Notes: generated by a model not told the origin, from the letters alone. Shown: positions 38,324 through 48,008, numbered from the stretch's first letter. The stretch: DNA of 64,000 nt from CAVPMN01 sp963706425 (GCA_963706425.1 CAVPMN010000003.1:124001-188000), one strand, 5' to 3'. A program made the numbers and translations.

Positions 38324-38671
38324 ACCCCGGTTCGGATCCAGGACTCCCGCCCCGCCTCGAAGGTCGGCACCTACTCTTCGCCTTGGGGCGCCACCCAGAC
38401 CCGGGACGTGGCCGTCACCAACCTTGGCGGCGTCGCAGCTCACGCGTCGTCGGTGCTGCTCAACGTCACCGTCACCGGCACCACCGGTTCCTCCCACCTG
38501 CGGGTGTGGCCCCACGGAGGTCAGCTGCCGCTCGTGTCGAGCCTCAACTGGCGGGCCGGGTGGACCATCCCGAACGCGGTGACGGCATCGATCAACGACG
38601 AGCGCATCGACGTCTACAACCATGCGGGCACCGTCGACGTCATCGTGGATGTCGCCGGATGGTACGGCTGA
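38324..38671 (+). repeat. Surface-protein repeat, unit 3
   Basis: More diverged third unit (PVRIQDSRPASKVGTYSSPW ... VDVIVDVAGWYG), ending the protein. Its frame is intact. Confidence 0.75.
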
Positions 38672-38739
38672 GTCGTCTCGAGAACGCCACACCCCGGACT
38701 CATCCACATGGGGTGAAGCGCCGAACGGGCCCGCAGGGT

Positions 38740-38745
38740 TAGCCT
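38740..38745 (+). promoter_or_regulatory. Candidate -10 box, leaderless type
   Basis: TAGCCT ends 6 nt before the ATG at 38752. Confidence 0.45.
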
Positions 38746-38751
38746 GCCGCC

Positions 38752-39033
38752 ATGTGCTGCGCCTTTCTCGTCCTGCTCGGTGGTGCGCCCCGACTCGGCA
38801 TCATCTTCCTGTGGCTCTTCACCGACCAGATGAAGCTCGCCTACGACTCGTGGGTCCTGCCCACGCTCGGCTTCTTCATCCTCCCGTGGACCACGGCGTT
38901 CTACGCCCTCGCCTACGCGCCCCTCGGCGGGGTCGACGGCATCGGATGGTTCTTCGTGGTCTTCGGGTTCATCCTCGACATCAGCTCCTACACGGGCGGC
39001 GCCCGGCAGCGCATGCAGCAGGCGGCCGCCTGA
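38752..39033 (+). CDS. Small membrane protein of unknown function
   Basis: 93 residues, largely hydrophobic: three probable helices (about 3-22, 32-52 and 60-78), the second near TLGFFILPWTTAFYALAYA, and a short basic C-terminus (GGARQRMQQ). Not recognised. It has its own -10-like box and precedes hisS by 59 nt. Confidence 0.6.
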   Translation: MCCAFLVLLGGAPRLGIIFLWLFTDQMKLAYDSWVLPTLGFFILPWTTAFYALAYAPLGGVDGIGWFFVVFGFILDISSYTGGARQRMQQAAA

Positions 39034-39080
39034 TCGTCTGCGACCACGCAAGCGGTTTCGGGCCGTTGCGTGCCCATCGC

Positions 39081-39086
39081 TAACCT
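39081..39086 (+). promoter_or_regulatory. Candidate -10 box of hisS (leaderless type)
   Basis: TAACCT ends 6 nt before the hisS GTG. Confidence 0.55.
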
Positions 39087-39092
39087 GCCCAG

Positions 39093-40379
39093 GTGACCGA
39101 CACCCCCTCCGAGGCTCCCGGGTCCCACGCGGGCCCGTTCCGCGCCCCCGTCGGCACCCACGACGTCCTGCCTCCCGACTCCGCTCGCTGGCAGCGCCTG
39201 GTCGCCACCTTCGCCGACCATGCGACCCGGGCCGGCTACGGCCTCGTGCAGAGCCCGATGTTCGAGGAGATCGGCGTCTTCCGGCGCATGGGTGAGGGCA
39301 CCGACGTGGTGCGCAAGGAGATGTACGACTTCCTCGACAAGGGCGATCGGCACCTGGCCCTGCGACCGGAGGGCACCGCCTCGATCGTGCGGGCGTTCGT
39401 GCAGCACCGGCCGCCCACGCCCTGGAAGGCGTGGTACGCAGCGCCGAGCTTCCGTTACGAGCGGCCGCAGGCGGGGCGTTTCCGTCAGCATCATCAGCTC
39501 GGTGTCGAGGCCATCGGCTCGGCCGATCCCGACCTCGACGTCGAGGTGATCGCCCTCCTGTCCGACTTCTACAGAGCCATCGGTCTGCGCCAGGTCGACC
39601 TGGTCATCAACTCGATGGGCACCCCCGAGGATCGCCACACCTACATCGATCACCTGCGCAGTTATCTCGTCGACCACATCGCCGAGCTCGCGCCGCAAGA
39701 TCGCGAGAAGGTCGAGGCCCATCCGCTGCGGGTGCTCGACAGCAAGCGGGCGGAGAGCGCGGCCGTCACGGCCGGCGCACCACAGATCCTCGATCGTCTC
39801 TCTGACGGAGCGGTGACCCACTTCGAGCGGGTGCAACAGGGACTCACCAGTCTGGGCATCCCGTTTCGGGTCGAGCCGCGCCTCGTCCGAGGTCTCGACT
39901 ACTACACGCACACGACCTTCGAGTTCCAGAGCGGCGCGCTCGACGCCGCGCAGAACACCATCGGCGGTGGGGGTCGCTACGACGGCTTGGTCGAGTCGCT
40001 CGGCGGACCAGCCACCCCTGGCATCGGCTTCGGCTCGGGCATCGAGCGGGTGCTGCTCACCTGCGATGCCGAGCAGACGTTCGCCGTACCCGAGGCGGCC
40101 ATCGACGTCTTCATCGTCGACGTCACCGGCGGTGCACCGGCCCGCGACCTGGTTCGCGAGCTGCGTGTCGCCGGCTTCTCCGCCGATCGCGCGTACGACA
40201 ACCGTTCGATGAAGTCCCAGATGAAAGCCGCTGATCGGTCAGGCGCTCGCTACGTCGTCATCATCGGCGAAGACGAGGTCGCCCGCGCCGGCGTGACGCT
40301 GCGCGACCTGCGCGGCCAGACCGGTCAGCACGACGTCGCTCGGGCCGATCTGGTCGACCACCTCCGCAAGCTCCTCTAA
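39093..40379 (+). CDS. hisS: Histidyl-tRNA synthetase
   Basis: Class II synthetase, 428 residues. APVGTHDVLPPDSARW at the start, motif 2 with LRPEGTASIVRAF, the histidine-A motifs GLDYYTHTTFEF and GGGRYDGLVE, and a C-terminal anticodon-binding domain (about 330-428). GTG 39093 is fixed by the -10 box just upstream and the family N-terminus. aspS follows 21 nt later, the usual pairing. Confidence 0.97.
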   Translation: MTDTPSEAPGSHAGPFRAPVGTHDVLPPDSARWQRLVATFADHATRAGYGLVQSPMFEEIGVFRRMGEGTDVVRKEMYDFLDKGDRHLALRPEGTASIVRAFVQHRPPTPWKAWYAAPSFRYERPQAGRFRQHHQLGVEAIGSADPDLDVEVIALLSDFYRAIGLRQVDLVINSMGTPEDRHTYIDHLRSYLVDHIAELAPQDREKVEAHPLRVLDSKRAESAAVTAGAPQILDRLSDGAVTHFERVQQGLTSLGIPFRVEPRLVRGLDYYTHTTFEFQSGALDAAQNTIGGGGRYDGLVESLGGPATPGIGFGSGIERVLLTCDAEQTFAVPEAAIDVFIVDVTGGAPARDLVRELRVAGFSADRAYDNRSMKSQMKAADRSGARYVVIIGEDEVARAGVTLRDLRGQTGQHDVARADLVDHLRKLL

Positions 40380-40400
40380 CGACAACGATCGGGAGACCAC

Positions 40401-42149
40401 GTGCCAGGCATCGAACGAATGCGGACTGACTACTGCGGGGAGCTGCGCGCCACCGACGTCGGCCGTGAGGTCGCCGTGTGCGGCTGGGTGGCCCGCCGCC
40501 GGGAGCACGGGGAGCACCTCGCGTTCATCGACGTTCGCGATCGCACCGGGCTGGTGCAGTGCGTGGTCGACGGCGCCCACGATCTGCGATCGGAGTACGT
40601 CGTACGGGTGCTCGGCACCGTCCGCCGCCGACCCGAGGGCACCGACAACCCCAACCTGCCGACGGGTGAGATCGAGATCGGCGACTGCACGGTCGAGATC
40701 CTCAACGTGGCCGAGCCGCCGCCATTCCCGCTCGACGACCGGCGCGACGTCGACGAGGTGGTGCGGCTGCGCCATCGCTATGTCGATCTGCGCACCGAGC
40801 GCATGCAGCGCAACCTGCGCGTGCGGGCCCGGGTCAACAGCGCGCTGCGGCGGGCCATGGAGCGCCAGGACTTCGTCGAGATCGAGACGCCGATGCTGAT
40901 CGCATCGACTCCCGAAGGGGCTCGCGACTTCGTCGTGCCCTCGCGCCACGCGCCCGGCATGTTCTACGCGCTGCCGCAGAGCCCGCAGCTCTTCAAGCAG
41001 CTGTGCATGGTCGGTGGGGTCGACCGCTACTTCCAGATCGCCCGCTGCCTGCGAGACGAAGACCTGCGCGCCGATCGCCAGTTCGAGTTCATGCAGCTCG
41101 ACGCCGAGGCCAGCTTCGTCGGCCAGGAAGAGGTGCTCGAGTTCATCACCGAGGCGGTGGCCGATGCCATCGAGGCCGTCACCGGAGCCCGCCCCGCCGA
41201 GATCCCCCGCATGTCGTGGGAGGAGGCGATGGAGCGCTTCGGCTCCGACAAGCCCGACGTGCGCTTCGGACTCGAGCTCGTCGAGCTCACGGACGTCTTC
41301 GCGGCCACCGAGTTCAACGCCTTCAAGGCGGACTGCATCAAGGGAATCCGGGTGCCCGGCGGCGCCGAGCTCACCCGCAAGCAGCTCGACGAGCTCACCG
41401 ACAAGGCCAAGCAGTGGGGTGCCAAGGGCCTCGTCTGGATGAGGGTCGACGACGACGGCTCGCTCAACTCACCGGTGGCCAAGTTCCTGAGCGCCACCGA
41501 GCTCGACGCGATCCGCGACGGCCTCGGCGGCACAGCGGGCGATCTGCTGCTCCTCGTCGCCGACGAGCGGGCGAAGGTGCGCCACGTGCTCGGCCTGCTG
41601 CGGCTCGATCTGGGACGACCGCCCGTCGACGAAGGCGGGCTCAACCTGTTGTGGGTGGTCGACTTCCCGTTGTTCGAGGGCCTGGGCGACGACGGCAGCC
41701 CCATCCCGGCGCACCACCCCTTCACGATGCCCCACGACGACGACACGGCCCTGCTCGACAGCGATGACCCCAACGACCTGTTGCGGGTGCGCTCGCAGGC
41801 CTACGACCTGGTGCTCAACGGATGGGAGCTCGGCTCGGGCAGCGTGCGAATCCATCGGGCCGACATCCAGACCCGCATCTTCGGCCTACTCGGCATCGAC
41901 GAGGCACAGGCCCAAGAGCGATTCGGCTTTCTGCTCGATGCCTTCCGATTCGGGGCTCCGCCCCACGCCGGCTTCGCCTTCGGCATCGACCGACTGGTGG
42001 CACTGCTCGTCGGCGAGGAGAACATCCGTGAGGTCATCGCCTTCCCGAAGACCCAGTCGGGCACCGACCCGCTCACCGGCGCGCCCACCGATGTCGACCC
42101 CGCCCATCTCCAGGAGCTCGGCCTGCGCCTGTTGCCTCGCCCGACCTGA
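40401..42149 (+). CDS. aspS: Aspartyl-tRNA synthetase
   Basis: Class IIb synthetase, 582 residues: N-terminal OB anticodon domain (VAVCGWVARRREHG, FIDVRDRTGLVQCVV), motif 1 near FVEIETPML, motif 2 FQIARCLRDEDLRADRQFEF, a bacterial insertion domain (about 285-420) and motif 3 GFAFGIDRLVALL. GTG 40401 has GGGAG 5-7 nt upstream; ATG 40419 is an alternative. Whether it also charges tRNA-Asn cannot be judged from this window. Confidence 0.97.
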   Translation: MPGIERMRTDYCGELRATDVGREVAVCGWVARRREHGEHLAFIDVRDRTGLVQCVVDGAHDLRSEYVVRVLGTVRRRPEGTDNPNLPTGEIEIGDCTVEILNVAEPPPFPLDDRRDVDEVVRLRHRYVDLRTERMQRNLRVRARVNSALRRAMERQDFVEIETPMLIASTPEGARDFVVPSRHAPGMFYALPQSPQLFKQLCMVGGVDRYFQIARCLRDEDLRADRQFEFMQLDAEASFVGQEEVLEFITEAVADAIEAVTGARPAEIPRMSWEEAMERFGSDKPDVRFGLELVELTDVFAATEFNAFKADCIKGIRVPGGAELTRKQLDELTDKAKQWGAKGLVWMRVDDDGSLNSPVAKFLSATELDAIRDGLGGTAGDLLLLVADERAKVRHVLGLLRLDLGRPPVDEGGLNLLWVVDFPLFEGLGDDGSPIPAHHPFTMPHDDDTALLDSDDPNDLLRVRSQAYDLVLNGWELGSGSVRIHRADIQTRIFGLLGIDEAQAQERFGFLLDAFRFGAPPHAGFAFGIDRLVALLVGEENIREVIAFPKTQSGTDPLTGAPTDVDPAHLQELGLRLLPRPT

Positions 42150-42158
42150 GCGTCAGGT
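42144..42158. terminator. Small hairpin spanning both stop codons
   Basis: ACCTGA-GCG-TCAGGT. The aspS TGA and the complement of the opposite gene's TGA both lie in the 6-bp stem. Termination activity is uncertain. Confidence 0.35.
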
Positions 42159-42776
42159 GGCCAGCACCGCCACCACGCTGCCCTGGCGGGCGGTGGGGAA
42201 GGCGGTGAGGTCGGCGAGCACCGTCACCGACACCTCGATCGAGTCGCGAGTGGCGACGGCCTCGTGGTCGGAGATGGTCGACAACCGAAAGCCGAGCGCT
42301 TCGAGCTGATCGGCCAGCCCGGCGCCGACCTCCTCGGCGCTTGCCTCGGTGGTGGCGAACACCGCCCGGAACGTGCTCATGACGTCGCCGTCGCCCACCA
42401 GGGGCGCCAACCCGCAGGGCATCTCGATGCCGGCCAGGGCGTCGGCGATCGGCACACGGGTGACCCGAGTGCTCTCCGTCGAGGCGCGGCGATCGGCGAA
42501 GAGCCCGGCCCGGCCTGGTGTGCCCGCCGCCAACGTGGGCGTCACCGGGGAGTCGGTGGGGGAGCGGGGCGGTCCCGCCGAGGGCGTCGGTGGCGCTGAC
42601 GGGGATGGTGGCACCGCCGGCGCCCCGCGAGCGGCCGAGGTCGCATCGGTGGCGGCTGCCGAGCTCGACTCGGTGTCGTCGTTGCGCTGCGAAAGGCGAC
42701 GCCACAGGCGATAGCCGTAGACCGAGAGCGAGATGGCCAGCCACGACCAGAAGAGCACCGATACCACCGTCCGCAC
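42153..42776 (-). CDS. Membrane-anchored protein of unknown function
   Basis: 207 residues: one N-terminal helix (VVSVLFWSWLAISLSVYGY), an Ala/Pro/Ser-rich linker of about 50 residues, then a soluble domain of about 110 residues from RVPIADALAGIEMPCGL to QGSVVAVLAT, containing ATTEASAEEVGAGLADQL. Not recognised. The GTG at 42776 is the best start; the frame remains open above it but enters the rarA antisense. Divergent from rarA with a 37-nt gap and convergent with aspS. Confidence 0.6.
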   Translation of the reverse strand: MRTVVSVLFWSWLAISLSVYGYRLWRRLSQRNDDTESSSAAATDATSAARGAPAVPPSPSAPPTPSAGPPRSPTDSPVTPTLAAGTPGRAGLFADRRASTESTRVTRVPIADALAGIEMPCGLAPLVGDGDVMSTFRAVFATTEASAEEVGAGLADQLEALGFRLSTISDHEAVATRDSIEVSVTVLADLTAFPTARQGSVVAVLAT

Positions 42777-42800
42777 GCCTCGATGGTGACACAGCCGCAC

Positions 42801-42806
42801 TACCCT
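42801..42806 (+). promoter_or_regulatory. Candidate -10 box of rarA (leaderless type)
   Basis: TACCCT ends 7 nt before the rarA ATG. Confidence 0.5.
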
Positions 42807-42813
42807 CGCATCG

Positions 42814-44169
42814 ATGGCCGGCACGGCGAAGGGGCAGTCCGACGACCTGTTCGTGGCCGCGGCGCGCGACCAACTCACCCGCCAGGCGCCACTGGCCGCC
42901 CGTCTCCGTCCCACCCGGCTCGACGACGTGGTCGGCCAAGAGCAGCTGCTCGGCGAAGGGCGTCCCCTGCGCACGCTCATCGAGGCCGACCGGCTGTCGT
43001 CGGTGGTGCTCTGGGGGCCACCCGGCACGGGCAAGACCTCCATCGCCCAGCTGATCGCCCACACCACCGAGAAGGCCTTCGAGCAGCTGTCGGCGGTGTC
43101 CGCGTCGGTGAAGGACGTCCGCGAAGTGATCGAGCGGGCCCAGAACCGTCTCGGCGAGTACGGCCGGGGCACCATCTTGTTCCTCGACGAGGTGCACCGC
43201 TTCAACAAGGCCCAGCAGGACGCTCTGCTGCCCGCAGTCGAGTCGGGTCTGCTGGTGCTGATCGGCGCCACCACCGAGAACCCCTACTTCGAGGTCAACC
43301 CGCCGCTGCTGTCCCGCTCCACACTCTTCAGGCTGGAACCGCTCGGGCCCGATGCCATCGGCACGTTGGTCGAGCGAGGTCTGGCGGCCGAGGAAGCAGG
43401 CATCGACGACGATGCCGCGGCGATGCTCGTGGAGCGGGCCGCCGGTGACGGACGGCAGGCGCTCACGAGCCTCGAGGTCGCCGTGGCGCTGGCTGGTGAG
43501 CGGGGCTGGCCCCCGCAGGTCACCGTCGACGACGTCGAGGCGGCCCTCGGCACCAAGGCCCTGCGCTACGGGCGAGACGACCACTACGACGTGGTCAGCG
43601 CGTTCATCAAGAGCATTCGCGGCTCCGATGTCGACGCCGGCCTCTACTGGCTCGCCCACATGCTCGAGGCCGGCGAGGATGCCCGCTTCATCGCCCGCCG
43701 GCTGGTGATCCTCGCGTCGGAAGACGTGGGGATGGCCGACCCCAACGGCTTGCTCATCGCCGACGCCGCGGCCCGAGCGGTGGAGTTCGTCGGGCTACCC
43801 GAGGCGCAGCTCAACCTGGCCCACGCCGTCGTCTACCTGGCCACCGCGCCCAAGTCGAACCGGGTCATCACCGCCCTCGGCCACGCCGCCGACGACGTGC
43901 GCCAGGTCGGCGGGGGAGAGGTGCCGGCCCACCTGCGCGACTCGCACTATCGGGGAGCCAAGTCGCTCGGCCACGGCGCCGGGTACGCCTACCCCCACGA
44001 TGACCCGAGGGGATGGGTCGATCAGGAGTACCGTCCTGCGGCGGTGGCCGACCACGTCTACTACCAGCCGTCCGACCACGGCTTCGAGCGTCAGATCGCC
44101 GAACGCCAGGCGTCTCGCCCATCACCGCCCGCGACGCGGCCATCCGTCGTCGACGAGGACACCACGTGA
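42814..44169 (+). CDS. rarA: Replication-associated recombination protein A (AAA+ ATPase)
   Basis: RarA/MgsA, a clamp-loader-like ATPase acting at stalled forks. RPTRLDDVVGQEQLLGEGRPL at the start, Walker A GPPGTGKTS, Walker B LFLDEVHRFNKAQQDALLP, sensor GATTENPYFEVN, and the C-terminal tetramerisation part with DVDAGLYWLAHMLEAGEDARFIARR (shown as two adjoining pieces) and LATAPKSNR. Length 451. Its GTGA end overlaps the next gene. Confidence 0.95.
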   Translation: MAGTAKGQSDDLFVAAARDQLTRQAPLAARLRPTRLDDVVGQEQLLGEGRPLRTLIEADRLSSVVLWGPPGTGKTSIAQLIAHTTEKAFEQLSAVSASVKDVREVIERAQNRLGEYGRGTILFLDEVHRFNKAQQDALLPAVESGLLVLIGATTENPYFEVNPPLLSRSTLFRLEPLGPDAIGTLVERGLAAEEAGIDDDAAAMLVERAAGDGRQALTSLEVAVALAGERGWPPQVTVDDVEAALGTKALRYGRDDHYDVVSAFIKSIRGSDVDAGLYWLAHMLEAGEDARFIARRLVILASEDVGMADPNGLLIADAAARAVEFVGLPEAQLNLAHAVVYLATAPKSNRVITALGHAADDVRQVGGGEVPAHLRDSHYRGAKSLGHGAGYAYPHDDPRGWVDQEYRPAAVADHVYYQPSDHGFERQIAERQASRPSPPATRPSVVDEDTT

Positions 44170-44564
44170 GCGCCGGCGACCTGGCGGCCGTCCTGGTGTC
44201 GATCACCGCGTTCGCCGCCTTTGTGGTGCTCATCGTGTCGGCCCAGTCGTTGCTGCGCAGCATGCGCGAGCTGCGCCGGTCGATCGACGTGCTCCGCGAA
44301 GAGACGGTGCCGATGATCGACGAGCTGCGGGGCACGGTGCGCGACGCGGGTACCGAGGTGGAGCGGGTCGATCAGCTGCTCGACGCCGCCGAGAGCATCT
44401 CGTCCACGGTCGACTCGGCCTCGCGCCTCAGCTACCTCGCGTTCCGGGCGCCCTTGATCCGCCTGGTCGCCTTCTGCAAGGGCGTCGGTCGATTCCTGCG
44501 GCGGCTCACCGGCCGGCGGGCGCCTGCCGTCTCGGCCGTGCGTGACGATCGGCGGGCGGCGTGA
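44166..44564 (+). CDS. DUF948-like membrane protein
   Basis: 132 residues: an N-terminal helix (LAAVLVSITAFAAFVVLIVSA) then a long amphipathic coiled region (LRSMRELRRSIDVLREETVP, DAGTEVERVDQLLDAAESIS), the layout of DUF948 (YtxG-like). Such genes commonly sit between rarA and alaS in actinobacteria. GTG 44166 overlaps the rarA stop. Function unknown. Confidence 0.75.
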   Translation: MSAGDLAAVLVSITAFAAFVVLIVSAQSLLRSMRELRRSIDVLREETVPMIDELRGTVRDAGTEVERVDQLLDAAESISSTVDSASRLSYLAFRAPLIRLVAFCKGVGRFLRRLTGRRAPAVSAVRDDRRAA

Positions 44565-44812
44565 TCCCCAAACGGGTCTTCTGGTTTGCCGCGGGCACCG
44601 CTGCCGGCTTCGGCAGCACGGTCTATGCCTATGCGCGGGTGCGTGAGGTGCGGGGCCGCCTGGCGGCCGACCGCATCGCCGACACGGTCGCCGACACCGT
44701 GGTGGGCACGGCCCGCACGGTGAGCACCACGGTTCGCGACGCCGTGGGCGAGGGCCGGTCGGCCATGCACGAAGCCGAGCACCGCATCCGCGCCGATCTC
44801 GACCGCCCCTGA
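44561..44812 (+). CDS. DUF6167-like small membrane protein
   Basis: 83 residues: IPKRVFWFAAGTAAGFGSTV begins a single helix, followed by a helical, charged tail (VREVRGRLAADRIADTVADT). Matches the short protein often encoded just upstream of alaS in actinobacteria (DUF6167 type). GTG 44561 overlaps the previous stop. Function unknown. Confidence 0.65.
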   Translation: MIPKRVFWFAAGTAAGFGSTVYAYARVREVRGRLAADRIADTVADTVVGTARTVSTTVRDAVGEGRSAMHEAEHRIRADLDRP

Positions 44813-44815
44813 CCT

Positions 44816-44858
44816 CGTTCCTGTCGCGTGATCGGGGGGTGACTTCAAGCGGTCCGCG
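44816..44858. repeat. Degenerate palindromic element, copy D
   Basis: Left arm CGTTCCTGTCGCG (44816-44828), then 26 nt starting TGATCGGGG, then only CGCG of the right arm (44855-44858). Arm and core start match the family at 17.4-18.5 and 57.5 kb, but the right arm has decayed. It lies between the DUF6167-like gene and alaS. Confidence 0.5.
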
Positions 44859-44915
44859 CAATGGGGGCGGTGGTTGGCGACGGGATCGGCGACGGCCCGA
44901 GGTGGGGGGCGCCGG

Positions 44916-44921
44916 TAGGCT
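44916..44921 (+). promoter_or_regulatory. Candidate -10 box of alaS (leaderless type)
   Basis: TAGGCT ends 10 nt before the alaS ATG. Confidence 0.45.
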
Positions 44922-44931
44922 GACCCTCACC

Positions 44932-47560
44932 ATGAATCGCATGACCGCCAACGAGCTCCGCCGAGCCTGGCTCACCTTCTTCGAGAGCCGTGAGCACGTG
45001 ATCGTGCCCTCGTCGGGCCTCATCCCGCACCATCCCACCGCCCCGCTGTTCACCAACGCCGGCATGAACCAGTTCGTGCCCTACTTCCTGGGGGAGGAGG
45101 CGGCGCCCTATCCGCGGGCCACCTCGGTGCAGAAGTGCGTCCGCACGCCCGACATCGAGATCGTCGGCACCACCACCCGCCATCTCACCTTCTTCGAGAT
45201 GCTCGGCAACTTCAGCTTCGGCGACTACTTCAAGGAGCAGGCCATCAAGCTGGCCTGGGAGCTCTCGACCGAGGTGCTCGGGTTCGACGGCGACCGCATC
45301 TGGGCCACCGTCTACCTCGACGACGACGAGGCCGAGCAGATCTGGTGCGACACCGTGGGCCTGCCTCCCGAGCGTGTCCAGCGCCTCGGCGCGGCCGACA
45401 ACTTCTGGGAGATGCAGCCTGGGCTCCCCGGCCCGTGTGGGCCCAACAGCGAGCTCTACTACGACCGAGGCGCTGAGTACGGCGACGAGGGCGGGCCCGC
45501 CCACGGCGGCGACGAGCGCTATCTCGAGTTCTGGAACCTCGTGTTCATGCAGTTCAACCGCCAGCCCGACGGCAACCTGGCCGACTTGCCGAGCAAGAAC
45601 GTCGACACCGGCGCCGGGTTCGACCGCAACCTGGTGCTCCTCCAGGGCGTCGAGACCGTCTTCGAGACCGACGTGCTGCGGCCGCTGGTCGAATGCGCCG
45701 AGCGCCTCACCGACACCCGCTACGGCGCCGATGAGCGCACCGACGTGAGCCTGCGCATCATGGCCGATCACGCCCGCACCGTCGGCTTCCTGGTCAACGA
45801 CGGTGTGTTCCCGTCCAACGAAGGCCGGGGCTACGTGCTGCGCCGCATCATCCGTCGGGCGGTGCGCCACGCCTACCTGCTGGGCGTCGATGCCCTCGTC
45901 ACCCCCGATCTCATCGACACCAACGTGGCGGTCATGGGCGAGGCCTATCCCGATCTGGTCAAGAACCAGTCGTTCGTCCGCGACGTGGTGGTGCGCGAGG
46001 AGGAGCGCTTCCGCCAGACGCTCAAGCAGGGCACCACCATCCTCGACACCCAGATCGACCAGCTCGTTCGGTGCCGACGTAACGCGGCCGCAGTCGTCCA
46101 CGAACCGACGCTTTCGGGATCGGTCGCGTTCCTGCTGCACGACACCCACGGCTTCCCGCTCGAGCTCACCAAGGAGATCGCGGCCGAACGCGGGGTCGAG
46201 GTCGACGAGGTCGGTTTCGAGGCCGAGATGGCGGCGCAGAAGCAGCGGGCCAAGCAAGCCCGCAAGGCCGGTGGCGTCGGCGACCTGGCCGAGGAGTTCT
46301 CCGAGGTGCTCGATCAATTCGGGCCCACCGAGTTCACCGGCCGCGAGGAGTACGAGAGCAAGGCCCGGGTGCTGGCGGTCGTGCCTGGCGACGACGGCGA
46401 GCTCAGCATCGTGCTCGATCGCACGCCGTTCTACGCCGAGTCGGGCGGCCAGATTGGCGACACCGGCACGATCAGCTCGGGCACCGGGTCTGCCGACGTG
46501 TTCGACACTGTCTATGGCGCACCGGGCCTCGTGCGCCATCGAGCCAAGCTCGTCGACGGCCGCATCGAAGTCGGCGACGAGGTGAGCGCGGCCATCGACG
46601 CCGAGCGGCGCGATGCGATCCGCCGTAACCACACCGCCACCCATCTGCTGCACTGGGCGCTGCGCGAGGTGCTCGGCGATCACGTCAAGCAGCAGGGCTC
46701 GCTCGTCGCGCCCGATCGGCTGCGTTTCGACTTCAGCCACTACGAGGCGCTCACCCCCGACGAGATCACGGCCATCGAAGACCTCGTCAACCACGATGTG
46801 CTCGCCAACTACCCGGCGCGTCACTACGAGACCACCAAGGAATACGCCGAGCAGGTCGGCGCCATCGCGTTCTTCGGCGACAAGTACGGCGACACCGTGC
46901 GGGTCCTCGAGGCCGGCCCACACTCGGTCGAGCTCTGCGGCGGCACCCATGTCGGGGCGCTGGGCGACATCGGGCCGCTCAAGATCGTCTCCGAGGGATC
47001 GATCGGCTCCAACATCCGCCGCATCGAGGCCGTCACCGGCTTCGGCCCCATCGATCGCCTGCGTCGGGAAGAGGCGCAGATCGCCGAGGCGGCACGCCTC
47101 CTCGGTGTGGCCGACGACGATCTCGTCGACGCGCTGGGCCGTCGCCTGGCCGAGATCAAGGAGCTGCGCGACGAGATCAAGGCGCTCAAGCGCGAGGCCG
47201 CCACCGGCCGGTCGGCCGAGCTTGGTCGGCGCCGCGGTCGACGGGGTCGTGGTGGCCCGCGTCGACGGCCTCGATCGCGATGCCGTGCGCGATCTGGCGC
47301 TCGCAGTCCGCGACGCCGAGGGTGTGCGGGCGGTCGTGCTCGGCAGCGCGCCCGAGGGCGGTGGGGTGGCCATCGTCTCGGCGGTGCGGCCCGACTCCGG
47401 GCTGCACGCATCCGAGCTCATCGCCGACGCGGCCCGTGCCGTCAAGGGAGGCGCCGGCAAGAACGCGGAGCTGGCCATCGCAGGAGGCAAGGACCCGTCG
47501 GCGCTCGACGACGCCCTCGATCAGGTGCGGGCAGCCGCCGGAATCCCACCGCACGCGTGA
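44932..47560 (+). CDS. alaS: Alanyl-tRNA synthetase, frame-broken near the 3' end
   Basis: About 875 residues after correction. Class II core with ELRRAWLTFFESREH and FTNAGMNQFVPYFLG, tRNA-recognition part with RRIIRRAVRHAYLLG, editing domain with NHTATHLLHWALREVLGDH and CGGTHVGALGDIG (zinc ligands), and C-Ala with GLHASELIADAARAVKGGAG. Near 47221 one extra base separates TGRSAE from LVGAAVDGVVVARVDG; the true end is TGA 47558-47560. ATG 44932 is set by the -10 box and the family start. The essential nature of alaS favours a sequence error. Followed by ruvX and mltG as in mycobacteria. Confidence 0.95.
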
Positions 47561-47573
47561 GGGCGCTGGGCGG

Positions 47574-47999
47574 GTGAGGGTGCTGGCGATCGATCTCGGT
47601 TCGAAGCGCATCGGCATCGCGGTCAGCGATCCCACGGGAACCATCGCCTCCCCCTACGAGGTCGTGCTGCGGTCGGGCGACGTCGCCGCCGACCATCGAC
47701 GCATCGGTGAGCTCATCGCCGAGACAGGCGCGGAGCGGGTGGTGGTCGGGCTGCCGCTGTCGCTCGACGGCTCGATCGGGCCGGCGGCGCGTGGCGTGCT
47801 CGACGAGGTCGATCTGCTGGCTGACACCACCACGGTGCCGGTCGAAACCTACGATGAGCGCCTGACGACGGTCACCGCCGATCGCACCCTCATCGATCGG
47901 GGTCTCCGGGCCCCGGCCCGCCGCAGCGTGATCGACAAGGTCGCCGCGGCGGTCTTGCTCCAGGCGTGGCTCGACGGCCGCCCTCGCCCCCAGAACTGA
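47574..47999 (+). CDS. ruvX: Putative pre-16S rRNA nuclease YqgF/RuvX
   Basis: 141-residue RNase H-fold protein implicated in 16S rRNA 5' maturation. LAIDLGSKRIGIAVSDPTG carries the first acidic residue, VVVGLPLSLDGSIGPAA the middle motif, YDERLTTVTADRTL the Glu motif and VIDKVAAAVLLQAWLD the last Asp. GTG 47574 lies 13 nt after alaS; the frame above is not coding. Confidence 0.93.
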   Translation: MRVLAIDLGSKRIGIAVSDPTGTIASPYEVVLRSGDVAADHRRIGELIAETGAERVVVGLPLSLDGSIGPAARGVLDEVDLLADTTTVPVETYDERLTTVTADRTLIDRGLRAPARRSVIDKVAAAVLLQAWLDGRPRPQN

Positions 48000-48008
48000 G
48001 CCCACACG

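Larger units (their letters stand above)
36043..38671 (+). pseudogene. Secreted CAP-domain / MBG / triple-repeat protein, multiply frame-broken
   Basis: Reads as one protein only after about eight frame changes. ATG 36043 begins a signal peptide (AAIIAVVGVVAATVLVPLG). A CAP (SCP/PR-1) domain follows to about 36.7 kb with VNYVRGLVGLPEVTF, NYMADRG and VGHRRWVLDP; then two Ig-like parts to 37.55 kb, the second an MBG-type domain (SLTVTARDAVAYPGRAIPDL); then three 126-residue repeats ending VAGWYG. Apparent +1 changes lie near 36235, 36278, 36441, 36990, 37644 and 38011 and -1 changes in G-runs near 36524 and 36558. The density is far above that of the rest of the window, so true decay is possible as well as sequence error. 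Confidence 0.65.

Noticed and set aside
44932..47560. alaS, pdxS, ruvC and queA as genuine pseudogenes
   Set aside because: Sequence on both sides of each break is fully conserved and these are core genes with no second copy in view; sequence error is more likely.
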